A stretch of DNA of 5,271 bases. Source: Bacteroidia bacterium. Its GTDB lineage: Bacteria; Bacteroidota; Bacteroidia; JABDFU01. The stretch lies in NCBI GenBank assembly GCA_020849195.1, contig JADLGT010000307.1, positions 1 to 5,271 on the forward strand. The letters run 5' to 3'. Shown here piece after piece: positions 1 through 5,271 of the stretch (its first letter is position 1; every line of letters starts with the position of its first letter). Position numbers and translations under genes: made by a program. A model generated the notes under the pieces. The model saw nothing but the letters and a program-made list of their open reading frames with translations. It made no database searches and was not told the origin of the DNA.

Positions 1-49
1 GGATACTGTACTTCTCCTCAGGGGTAAATTGTCTACGTGTGTTTGTCAT
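1..49 (-). CDS. IS3-family transposase OrfA, N-terminal 16 residues (partial)
   Basis: The minus strand encodes MTNTRRQFTPEEKYSI from an ATG at 49-47 and remains open to the window edge. The pattern of basic residues followed by (R/K)-x-F-(T/S)-x-E-x-K, leading into a helix, is the typical beginning of IS3-family OrfA proteins. These carry an N-terminal helix-turn-helix that binds the element's inverted repeats. In intact elements orfA is fused to the DDE integrase orfB by programmed -1 frameshifting, but none of that is visible here. Only the N-terminus is present, so the subgroup cannot be assigned. The match rests on pattern recognition of a short stretch, supported by the IS-like end just upstream. 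Confidence 0.7.
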   Translation of the reverse strand, partial: MTNTRRQFTPEEKYSI

Positions 50-71
50 TTTCCCTAAATTTACTGTATCT

Positions 72-88
72 AAATTGTTTTACAATTT
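72..88. repeat. Perfect 7-bp inverted repeat in the IS leader
   Basis: AAATTGT and ACAATTT are separated by TTT and form a perfect AT-rich hairpin or dyad. It lies between the IS tip and the orfA start. It could be an element-specific operator or a leader hairpin in the transposase mRNA. With only one G-C pair per arm, and in AT-rich DNA, chance is also plausible. Confidence 0.4.
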
Positions 89-153
89 CTCTCCAGTCTT
101 TTAGGGGGCTAAGACAGATTTGCAAAAACAAATTAATGCTTTAAGACAATAAG

Positions 154-729
154 GTGAATAGGCATATTTTAATATTTTTATTTATTGCTAATTCAGTCGG
201 TCATGTTGCTGCCCAAAATGTAGCTGACTCAAACAATTATAATGCAGTTGGTTTAATTATATATCCACTCATTTATAATAAAAATTTTAATAATGGCACC
301 GTAGTACTTGGTCCAACCTTCTTTTTTAGGAATGGGAAGGTAGCAGTGCAGATAGGCTTGATTTCAGATGTAAAGACCTACACTACATATGAAAGAGGGC
401 AAACCCATTCTAGTTATATACCTGCCAAGGTCATACCTATTCATCTGTTAACAACAGTCAACTACACCTATTACCATATAAACAACATAAATTATTATTT
501 GACTGGGGGATTACTTTTTGGTAATAGTTATTTTATAGACAAATATTCATATTTAAGGGAGACCAATTTTTTAGGATTAATTACCGGAGCGGGAGTTTCT
601 GTTAGGGTGTATAAACGAATTGAATTAAGTATTACGCCACTGATAAAGTATAGTTCGGGATTCTTTCCTGGAATATTATTCAACAGTACTATATCAATTA
701 ACAATAAACATTCAGGAAAAATACAATAA
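154..729 (+). CDS. Small exported protein of unknown function, possibly an outer-membrane beta-barrel
   Basis: I do not recognise this 191-residue protein as a named family. Residues 1-21 (MNRHILIFLFIANSVGHVAAQ) form a plausible Sec signal peptide, with cleavage expected after the Ala-Ala-Gln region. The rest alternates hydrophobic or aromatic residues with polar ones in short strands separated by turns rich in Asn, Gly and Tyr. This pattern is typical of small Bacteroidota outer-membrane barrels (for example GPTFFFRNGKVAVQIGL and YYLTGGLLFGNSYFI). No catalytic motif is evident. The start is GTG at 154; an in-frame TAA at 142-144 rules out a start further upstream, and no strong Shine-Dalgarno sequence is seen, which is usual in this phylum. 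The stop is 2 bp before the GH16 start, suggesting co-transcription. An IS end lies only about 38 bp upstream, so the native promoter may have been displaced. The barrel assignment is inference from composition. Confidence 0.7.
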   Translation: MNRHILIFLFIANSVGHVAAQNVADSNNYNAVGLIIYPLIYNKNFNNGTVVLGPTFFFRNGKVAVQIGLISDVKTYTTYERGQTHSSYIPAKVIPIHLLTTVNYTYYHINNINYYLTGGLLFGNSYFIDKYSYLRETNFLGLITGAGVSVRVYKRIELSITPLIKYSSGFFPGILFNSTISINNKHSGKIQ

Positions 730-731
730 AT

Positions 732-1784
732 ATGAGGAGGATATTTTTTTACACTTTTTTATTTAATACAATTCTTGTATATGCACAATGCGTTGGGGAT
801 GATTGTAATTATACGATACAATCCGTGGCTTCATATGGGAATTTTTGCCTGCCTGTTTCAGCAACATATTCGGTTTTTTTTGAAGATAATTTTGATGGGA
901 CTCAATTAGATTTGTCAAAGTGGAATCCGAGATATGGGGTGATTCGAGACCCTAATCATATTACTGAAAAACAGTGGTACACCTCAAATAATTTAACCGT
1001 GGAAAATGGCGTTTTAAAAATAAAAATAAAAAAAGAAGTTCCTCCAATTTTTGGTCATAATGATTTAACAGGGCAAGATGAAATGTTTGATTATTCTTCT
1101 GGAGAGATTGACTCCAAACTTTCCTTTGGATACGGCAGATATGAGATAAAGTGTAAAGTTGCGGTTGGCAGGGGCTTTTTCCCAGCATTTTGGATGTATG
1201 GTGGTGGCGACGCAGGCTTAGCAAATGAAATGGATGTTTTTGAATTTAATAATAACAACTTCTCAAATCAATTAACAACATTGCACTTGTGGGATAATGG
1301 AACTAATAATACATGTCAGATGCCTTGTGGAGGAGTTAATAATGGATTTGATTTTTCTCAATGGCATATTTTTACATTTGATTGGACACCGACATATGTA
1401 AGATGGCTAGTTGATGGAGTTGCGGTAAGAATAGATGCTCATTACACAGATCTAAACAACGCCCCTGTTTGTGATGTGAAACCTAACACTCCGTATAAAG
1501 TCAAAAATATTTATGCTGATCCGAATATTCCGGTAAACATCATTGCTAATGTTGCCCTGCAAATGGGTACTTATGCTCCCGATAATAGTACTCCATTTCC
1601 CAGCGAGATGGATATAGATTATGTACGCTATTATAAACTTGGTTGTGGAAATGAATTATCATGTTACCCTACATCAGGTACACCATCTCCTATATTTCAA
1701 AACCTTGGTGGTAGAGATACTCCTCCTTATGCACCTGTTTTAAGAATTACAAATTTAAATAATTGCTCAACCGCCTATCTCTAA
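732..1784 (+). CDS. GH16-family secreted glycoside hydrolase, catalytic part (ends at a premature TAA)
   Basis: This is a 350-residue product. Residues 1-19 are a Sec signal peptide (MRRIFFYTFLFNTILVYAQ). The GH16 jelly-roll domain spans about residues 47-303. Landmarks in order are EDNFDGTQLDLSKW (51-64), WYTSNNLTVENGVLKI (82-97), YSSGEIDSKLSFGYGRYEIK (121-140), FFPAFWMYGG (149-158), the catalytic motif EMDVFE (166-171), WHIFTFDWTPTYVRWLVDG (211-229) and the closing strand EMDIDYVRYYK (292-302). By family knowledge E166 is the nucleophile, D168 the assisting residue and E171 the acid/base, so the domain looks active. GH16 enzymes are retaining beta-glucanases or beta-galactanases (laminarinase, lichenase, agarase, carrageenase); I cannot choose the substrate from sequence alone. 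Residues 304-350 begin a second domain that is cut by the TAA at 1782-1784, while the frame continues downstream (see 732-2648). As encoded, the product could be exported but would lack its T9SS tail. Confidence 0.93.
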   Translation: MRRIFFYTFLFNTILVYAQCVGDDCNYTIQSVASYGNFCLPVSATYSVFFEDNFDGTQLDLSKWNPRYGVIRDPNHITEKQWYTSNNLTVENGVLKIKIKKEVPPIFGHNDLTGQDEMFDYSSGEIDSKLSFGYGRYEIKCKVAVGRGFFPAFWMYGGGDAGLANEMDVFEFNNNNFSNQLTTLHLWDNGTNNTCQMPCGGVNNGFDFSQWHIFTFDWTPTYVRWLVDGVAVRIDAHYTDLNNAPVCDVKPNTPYKVKNIYADPNIPVNIIANVALQMGTYAPDNSTPFPSEMDIDYVRYYKLGCGNELSCYPTSGTPSPIFQNLGGRDTPPYAPVLRITNLNNCSTAYL

Positions 1785-1925
1785 ATATTTGACATCATTG
1801 GTCGTCGAGTATGGTATAATCCAAAACCGATTAATGGATACAACGTAGGCATAAGCAATCCGGTTGAATGGGAAGGGTTTGGTTATGCGTATGACAATAA
1901 TGGAAATATTATTGGGCTATCATCA

Positions 1926-2648
1926 ATGGCGGCAGGAACATATACCGCAAAACTTACAGTTGCAAACGATTGCGGAACATTTGTATTCGGGGACACGTTT
2001 ATAAAAATTGACGATGGTAGAAGCACCAGTTCGATTGCCTATCCAAATGGTCCTAAAGTTCCCAACCCTTGTTGTTTGTACGATCTCTCAATACAAAATC
2101 AAACGTTAAATGGAAATTCATTATTATATTCTGTAGGGCATAATATATCGGCCGGCCCTTCAGTTTCGGTACCAACCGGCTCCAATGTAACCTTTAATGC
2201 AGGAAATGAAATTCAGCTTTTACCCGATTTCCATGTTACTTATGGAGGTGGCTTGAATGTAGAGATCGTGCCATGCGCTGGTTTTGCTCCAAAAGAAAAT
2301 GAAAACACATATAGTGCTACTAACAATCGGGTAGATAACCAAAATACAGCTTCATCAATAACGTCAACATCACCCCCAGTTTCTAATGTAAAACAATACG
2401 TATCTGTTTATCCTAACCCTACAAATGGAAGTATAACCGTTGAAATTGATAACGAATTGGCTACACAAAATCCTTTTTTCAAGTTGTATGATCTTTCGGG
2501 TCGGCTAGTTTTTGAAAGTAAATTAAATACTACTCCCAATTCATTAAATTTTATGGAGTCAAGAATAAAAAATGGAATGTATTATTACATTATTTCTACA
2601 TCCAATAACAAAAATATTAAATATAACAAACTGCTTATAGCCCAATAA
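1926..2648 (+). CDS. C-terminal fragment of the GH16 protein, with T9SS type A sorting domain
   Basis: This 240-residue reading frame begins at an internal Met (MAAGTYTAKLTVANDCG) and is better read as the downstream half of the GH16 gene, whose frame is open from 1785. It has no signal peptide, so if translated alone the product would stay in the cytoplasm, where a sorting domain has no use. Residues 1-30 complete an Ig/FlgD-like module. GNEIQLLPDFHVTYGGG (93-109) is a repeat-like motif often seen ahead of sorting domains in Bacteroidota. Residues 120-157 are a Ser/Thr/Asn-rich linker. Residues 159-240 form the T9SS type A domain: VSVYPNPTNGSITVEI at the start, KLYDLSGRLVFES (186-198), then NGMYYYIIS and a final KLLIAQ. 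The domain directs cargo across the outer membrane through the Por/Spr machinery and is usually removed on the surface. Confidence 0.75.
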   Translation: MAAGTYTAKLTVANDCGTFVFGDTFIKIDDGRSTSSIAYPNGPKVPNPCCLYDLSIQNQTLNGNSLLYSVGHNISAGPSVSVPTGSNVTFNAGNEIQLLPDFHVTYGGGLNVEIVPCAGFAPKENENTYSATNNRVDNQNTASSITSTSPPVSNVKQYVSVYPNPTNGSITVEIDNELATQNPFFKLYDLSGRLVFESKLNTTPNSLNFMESRIKNGMYYYIISTSNNKNIKYNKLLIAQ

Positions 2649-2655
2649 ATTTTTT

Positions 2656-2760
2656 TCAATAAGTATTATTCGGAACTCCATATTGTGTGATAGCTAAATC
2701 TCCAGATATAGCCCCTTCTTTAAAATGATTGTAATTTCTTTGCTCATTTGTAACTTGCAG
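2656..2760 (-). pseudogene. Possible tail of a minus-strand gene, truncated near the glycosyltransferase start
   Basis: The minus strand is open for 34 codons ending in a TGA at 2658-2656. Its translation begins LQVTNEQRNYNHFKEGA and ends with DLAITQYGVPNNTY. The mix of Gly, Asn, Glu, Lys and Tyr looks like ordinary protein rather than noise from AT-rich DNA. There is no start codon, and two codons further upstream (2769-2767) the frame hits a TAA inside the glycosyltransferase gene. If real, it is the last part of a gene that converged on the GH16 gene, with stops about 7 bp apart, and lost its upstream part at a junction near 2761. An open stretch of this length arises by chance fairly often, so this is tentative. 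No family is recognised. Confidence 0.3.
2693..2712. repeat. Imperfect 20-bp palindrome in the intergenic gap
   Basis: GCTAAATCT and AGATATAGC pair over nine positions with one A/A mismatch around a central CC. It sits in the 113-bp gap between the GH16 gene and the glycosyltransferase gene. It is not followed by a T-tract on the plus strand, so it is a poor intrinsic terminator. It could be a weak dyad operator. If the minus-strand fragment here is truly coding, the palindrome is probably incidental. Confidence 0.35.
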
Positions 2761-2761
2761 T

Positions 2762-4354
2762 ATGATTTACATATCGTTTACTCTATTTGATTTTCCAATT
2801 TTCAGAACAAATTTTACTTCAACGGATCTCGTCTATTTATTTGTAGGCTTTTTATTTGTTGTAGGAAGTATAATTTGCTTTTTGTACGATAAACATAAAA
2901 CCGCACTTATTTCGCTTTTCATGGGCGCATTTATTTTAAGACTACTAATGGCTTTTATTGATCCTTACATTCAACTGTGGGATGAGCAGTTTCATGCTTT
3001 AGTTGCGTATAATATGATGGACAATCCTTTTCATCCAATGTTGTATAAGACCCCAGTACTTCCGTTTGATTATCGCAATTGGACTAGCAATCATATTTGG
3101 TTGCATAAACAACCGCTTTTTCTTTGGCAAATGGCTTTGGCTATGAAAATTTTTGGGGTATCGCCATTGTCAATTAGGCTACCTTCCGTTATTTTATCTT
3201 CATTAATAGTTCCGGCAATTTATCGTATAGGAAGTATAACGATGAATAAACGAGTCGGCTTTCTATCCGCTCTTTTTATTTCTGTTTCAAACATTCACAT
3301 AAATATAGTTTCAGGATTTTTAAACACGGATCAAAATGATGCTGTTTTTTTGTGTTATGTTACTTTTAGTTTGTGGGCATGGACAGAATATAATTATTCG
3401 GGCAAAAAATATTGGTTATTATTTATCGGACTTTTTGCCGGAATGGCAATATTAGTAAAATGGCTCGTTGGTTTCCTTGTTTATTTCGGATGGGTAGTTT
3501 CACTTATAGTTTCTGAACAAAAACGAAAACAGATTCGATATTGGAAAGAGATATGTATAAGTTTAGCTATTACTTTAATTATTGCATTGCCATGGCAATT
3601 GTACGTTTATTTTAAATGGCCATTAGAGAACATAGAAGAAACAAAACAAAATATGCAACATTTTTCCGACAACTTTGATCACACAGGTCCATGGTGGTAC
3701 CATCTATCACTTATTCAGGATCAATATGGATTATTTTTCATGTTATTGCTTATAGGTGGTATGGTTTTATTTTTGAAATCAAGTGCGAAAATCGATTATA
3801 AATGGGCCTATATGTCTAATATTATATTCGTATATACTTTTTTCGCACTTATTCCGACAAGAATGCCTTTTTTTTGTTTTTGTGTAAGTGGTCTACTTGT
3901 TTTTATTGCTGCATTTGGGTTAGAGTCATTTTTTATTTTCATTAATAAATATATTACATATTATTTTCGGATCTTTCTTTGTGTTACAATGATCGCCATT
4001 TCTTTATCTCTTATGAATATTGACAGGCTGGAGCACTTTCATACAGATCGTAATAAAGGAGATTTTTACAGACAGGCTCGTATCTGGAATTTATCAGCAT
4101 ATAAAAAAACAAAACTATTGTTAGTAGATAGTAGTTATGTTGTATTTAATTGTCCTAAATGGAATGCGGTGTCCTTTATGTTTTACAATGGTAATACCGC
4201 ATACGAAACCATTCCGACTTTAGAACAATATAATTTTCTTAAAAAACAAAATATCCCGATAGCTATATTTAATGATACTCCACTACCAGAGTATTTAACG
4301 AATGATTTTTCTGTAATAAAAATACCATATAAGCTAATAAGAAATGGGTTCTAG
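2762..4354 (+). CDS. GT-C family membrane glycosyltransferase (PMT/ArnT-like, GT39/GT83 type)
   Basis: This 530-residue polytopic membrane protein has hydrophobic segments at about 23-42, 48-66, 145-158, 164-185, 192-208, 217-250, 264-282, 321-338, 349-366, 368-394 and 401-418, then a soluble C-terminal part (about 420-530). The first large loop has an acidic W73-D74-E75 motif, where GT-C enzymes place a catalytic Asp. It is followed by HKQPLFLWQMALAMKIFGVS (115-134), the signature stretch of the PMT_2 family. A second acidic loop motif is N188-T-D-Q-N-D193, and ALPWQLYVYFKWP (275-287) and GPWWYH (309-314) also match ArnT-like proteins. Such enzymes transfer a sugar from a polyprenyl-phosphate donor to lipid A, protein or glycan on the periplasmic side; the acceptor here is unknown. 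Length fits the family. The ATG at 2762 lacks a visible ribosome binding site, and upstream stop 2732-2734 leaves no better start. It ends one base into the next reading frame, at an apparent junction, so its last residues may not be native. Confidence 0.88.
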   Translation: MIYISFTLFDFPIFRTNFTSTDLVYLFVGFLFVVGSIICFLYDKHKTALISLFMGAFILRLLMAFIDPYIQLWDEQFHALVAYNMMDNPFHPMLYKTPVLPFDYRNWTSNHIWLHKQPLFLWQMALAMKIFGVSPLSIRLPSVILSSLIVPAIYRIGSITMNKRVGFLSALFISVSNIHINIVSGFLNTDQNDAVFLCYVTFSLWAWTEYNYSGKKYWLLFIGLFAGMAILVKWLVGFLVYFGWVVSLIVSEQKRKQIRYWKEICISLAITLIIALPWQLYVYFKWPLENIEETKQNMQHFSDNFDHTGPWWYHLSLIQDQYGLFFMLLLIGGMVLFLKSSAKIDYKWAYMSNIIFVYTFFALIPTRMPFFCFCVSGLLVFIAAFGLESFFIFINKYITYYFRIFLCVTMIAISLSLMNIDRLEHFHTDRNKGDFYRQARIWNLSAYKKTKLLLVDSSYVVFNCPKWNAVSFMFYNGNTAYETIPTLEQYNFLKKQNIPIAIFNDTPLPEYLTNDFSVIKIPYKLIRNGF

Positions 4355-5229
4355 TGCAGTGTCAATTAAATAATGTTATGACACCTGTTACAACAAGAAG
4401 TTATACTGTAACGGTAAGCGACGCAAATGGCTGCAGCAACACTGCCGGTAAAACAGTAACTGTAAATACGGCACCAACGGTAAGTGCCAACGCAAGTGCC
4501 AATGCGGTGTGTACAGGTAACTCGGTTATACTAACCGGCAGCGGCGCGCAAACCTATCAATGGACTAATGCTGTAACTAACGGCATAGCATACACACCTG
4601 ATATTACACGCCCTTACTACGTTACAGGCACCGATTCGCATGGGTGCACCGGCACAGCATCAATAACTGTTACGGTAAACCCATTGCCCATTGCAGGAGC
4701 AATAGCAAGCTCAAACCCTGTATGTGCCGGAAACAGTGTAACACTAACCGGCAGCAACGCTCAATTTTATTCGTGGAGCAATGGAATAAGCAATGGACAA
4801 GCTTTTGTTCCAAGCACAACAAGCACATACACAGTTACTGCTACCGATGCCAATGGCTGCACCAACACCTCGTCGATTACTGTAACTGTTGCACCGCTGC
4901 CTTCGGCAAATGCCGGAAGCAGTACTACTATTTGTTCGGGAACTGTTGTGAATTTAGGAGGCAATCCCACAGCGGCATCCGGTACACCGCCTTATACTTA
5001 CTTATGGGATCCTTCTGTTCATATTGCCTCAACGCTTGCAAACCCCGACACCAAACCAACATCAACAACTAGCTACTCGGTTAATGTTAGCGATTCTCAT
5101 GGCTGTTCAGCAACATCGAACGTTACCGTAACAGTAAATGCAAGTCCTGTTGTAAGCATTGTTGTTAATCCCGCTGTAACAATAAGTCCGGGAGGTATAA
5201 TGCCCCCACTATTTAGGACAGGAAGTTAA
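4354..5229 (+). pseudogene. Internal fragment of a secreted PKD/Ig-like repeat protein, truncated at both ends
   Basis: The open frame encodes consecutive PKD/Ig-like modules of the kind found in large Bacteroidota surface adhesins and T9SS cargo. Each ends with (T/S)D(A/S)(N/H)GC-x(n)-ITVTV-type strands. It opens inside a module (QLNNVMTPVTTRSYTVTVSD at residues 4-23), with only an unconvincing GTG start and no signal peptide; an in-frame stop lies at 4330-4332. At the other end a fifth module starts (VVSIVVNPAVTISPGG, residues 266-281) and is cut: the last ten residues, IMPPLFRTGS, come from what looks like an IS end beginning at about 5201. G+C is near half here (30 of 60 in the line 4681-4740) against 17 of 60 in 3601-3660 of the glycosyltransferase gene. 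This suggests a different origin or selection on codon use. The fragment probably has no function by itself. Confidence 0.8.
4477..5148 (+). repeat. Three complete tandem PKD/Ig-like repeat units
   Basis: Units lie at 4477-4689 (71 codons), 4690-4902 (71 codons) and 4903-5148 (82 codons), with partial units on each side. Units one and two have exactly the same length and align without gaps. Each has Cys at position 12 in a VC(T/A)GNSV-LTGS context and Cys at position 57 in a D-(S/A)-(H/N)-GC context, then TVTV-(N/A)-PLP. Unit three carries the equivalent Cys at positions 11 and 68 and a longer middle loop (NPTAASGTPPYTYLWDPS). The paired Cys may form a disulfide, as expected for exported beta-sandwich modules. 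Confidence 0.85.
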
Positions 5230-5271
5230 GGTGGAAAAAAAACTATAAATTAACCCTAAAAACCTGTACTA
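5201..5271. mobile_element. Probable end of a second IS element (IS3-like terminus), partial
   Basis: The repeat protein reading stops resembling its family at about 5197-5201, where TGCCCCCACTATTTAGGACA begins. A TG tip followed by CCCCC, an A/T-rich block and GGACAG resembles IS3-family (IS150-like) inverted repeats. It also shares the GCCCCC core with the left IS end of this window, although the two tips do not align base for base. No open frame starts on the plus strand within the visible 71 bp. On the minus strand one frame enters from the right edge for eight codons and ends in TAG at 5245-5243, about 42 bp inside the tip. That would suit an orfB-proximal end but is too short to prove it. 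The element type is inferred. Confidence 0.5.

Larger units (their letters stand above)
1..116 (-). mobile_element. End of an IS3-family insertion sequence (orfA-proximal end), partial
   Basis: Read on the minus strand, the element starts near position 116 with TGTCTTAGCCCCCTAAAAG and continues into an orfA start codon at 49-47, about 67 nt inside. A TG-tipped terminus with a CCCCC-plus-A-rich block, followed at this distance by a short Arg-rich orfA, is the usual layout of IS3-family left ends. The element runs off the left edge, so orfB, the other inverted repeat and any target duplication cannot be seen. The exact tip at 116 is inferred from the TG/CA dinucleotide and could be off by a few bases. 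Confidence 0.7.
732..2648 (+). pseudogene. GH16 enzyme with T9SS type A sorting domain, interrupted by one in-frame TAA
   Basis: The segments before and after the TAA at 1782-1784 are in the same frame, and the frame stays open from 1785 to the stop at 2646-2648. Together they give about 638 codons. The sequence across the stop, NLNNCSTAYL-stop-IFDIIGRRVW, reads as one continuous beta-rich motif: the L-x-IFD-x-x-GR-x-V pattern is common in C-terminal Ig/FlgD-like modules of Bacteroidota secreted proteins. The order is signal peptide, GH16 (about 47-303), an Ig-like module (about 335-450), a region with GNEIQLLPDFHV, a Ser/Thr/Asn-rich linker, and the T9SS domain (about 557-638). This is a standard T9SS cargo layout. 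The simplest explanation is a point mutation of CAA, AAA or GAA to TAA; a sequencing or assembly error is the main alternative. There is no frameshift. Whether it is dead or only loses surface display cannot be decided here. Confidence 0.85.

Noticed and set aside
961..1224. Minus-strand open frame of 87 codons inside the GH16 gene
   Set aside because: It lies opposite the conserved core of GH16 including the approach to the catalytic motif, has no recognisable domain, and is best read as a shadow of the coding strand.
1782..1784. TAA as a reassigned sense codon or a programmed readthrough site
   Set aside because: Other genes here end sensibly at TAA (729 and 2648), no recoding element is visible, and TAA followed by A is normally a strong stop. 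A mutation or base-call error is simpler.
2751..2757. TAACTTG as a Bacteroidota -7 promoter element (consensus TAnnTTTG)
   Set aside because: It is only about 4 bp from the ATG, matches imperfectly and has no convincing -33 partner at the right distance.
2725..2761. A plus-strand reading MIVISLLICNLQ that looks like a signal peptide and would join in frame with the repeat module if the glycosyltransferase gene were removed at the TGCAGT hexamers
   Set aside because: The repeat reading begins in the middle of a module, so a signal peptide placed directly before it would not make a normal protein; hydrophobic short readings are common in AT-rich DNA.
2649..2761. An intrinsic terminator after the GH16 gene
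   Set aside because: The T-run at 2650-2656 has no preceding stem, and the palindrome at 2693-2712 has no following T-tract.
4767..4970. Minus-strand open frame of 67 codons in the repeat region
   Set aside because: It is antisense to the repeat modules, with no start signal or motif.
4644..5072. Plus-strand open frame of 142 codons overlapping the repeat modules
   Set aside because: It is another frame of the repetitive PKD/Ig-like sequence; its His/Cys/Asn/Gln-rich composition results from reading that repeat out of frame.

Overview
The window looks like chromosomal DNA of a member of the Bacteroidota. The sequence is AT-rich. It carries a C-terminal type IX secretion (T9SS) type A sorting domain, a secreted GH16 glycoside hydrolase, Cys-containing PKD/Ig-like repeats and IS3-type insertion sequence ends. 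No rRNA, tRNA or CRISPR array is visible.

Layout. Positions 1-116 are the end of an IS3-family element whose orfA runs off the left edge on the minus strand. Next come two tightly spaced plus-strand genes. The first (154-729) is a small exported protein that resembles an outer-membrane barrel. The second (732-2648) is a secreted GH16 glucanase/galactanase-type enzyme with a C-terminal T9SS tail. This second gene is broken by a single in-frame TAA at 1782-1784. The reading frame continues without a shift on the far side, so the two apparent genes (732-1784 and 1926-2648) are halves of one gene of about 638 codons. A 113-bp gap follows; it holds an imperfect palindrome and possibly the tail of a minus-strand gene. 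A GT-C family membrane glycosyltransferase (PMT/ArnT-like) occupies 2762-4354. Immediately after it, 4354-5196 is an internal piece of a PKD/Ig-like repeat protein. It has no signal peptide or normal N-terminus, is clearly richer in GC than its neighbours, and is cut at about 5201 by what appears to be another IS end running off the right edge.

Function and state. The first two genes could form a small polysaccharide-related secretion unit, but the enzyme has lost its sorting domain through the stop codon. The glycosyltransferase looks intact. The repeat protein is a fragment at both ends. Overall the window reads as a rearranged, partly decaying accessory segment lying between two IS ends. 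I see no convincing new system. The points most worth checking are the single-codon break in the GH16/T9SS gene and the mosaic junctions around the glycosyltransferase gene.
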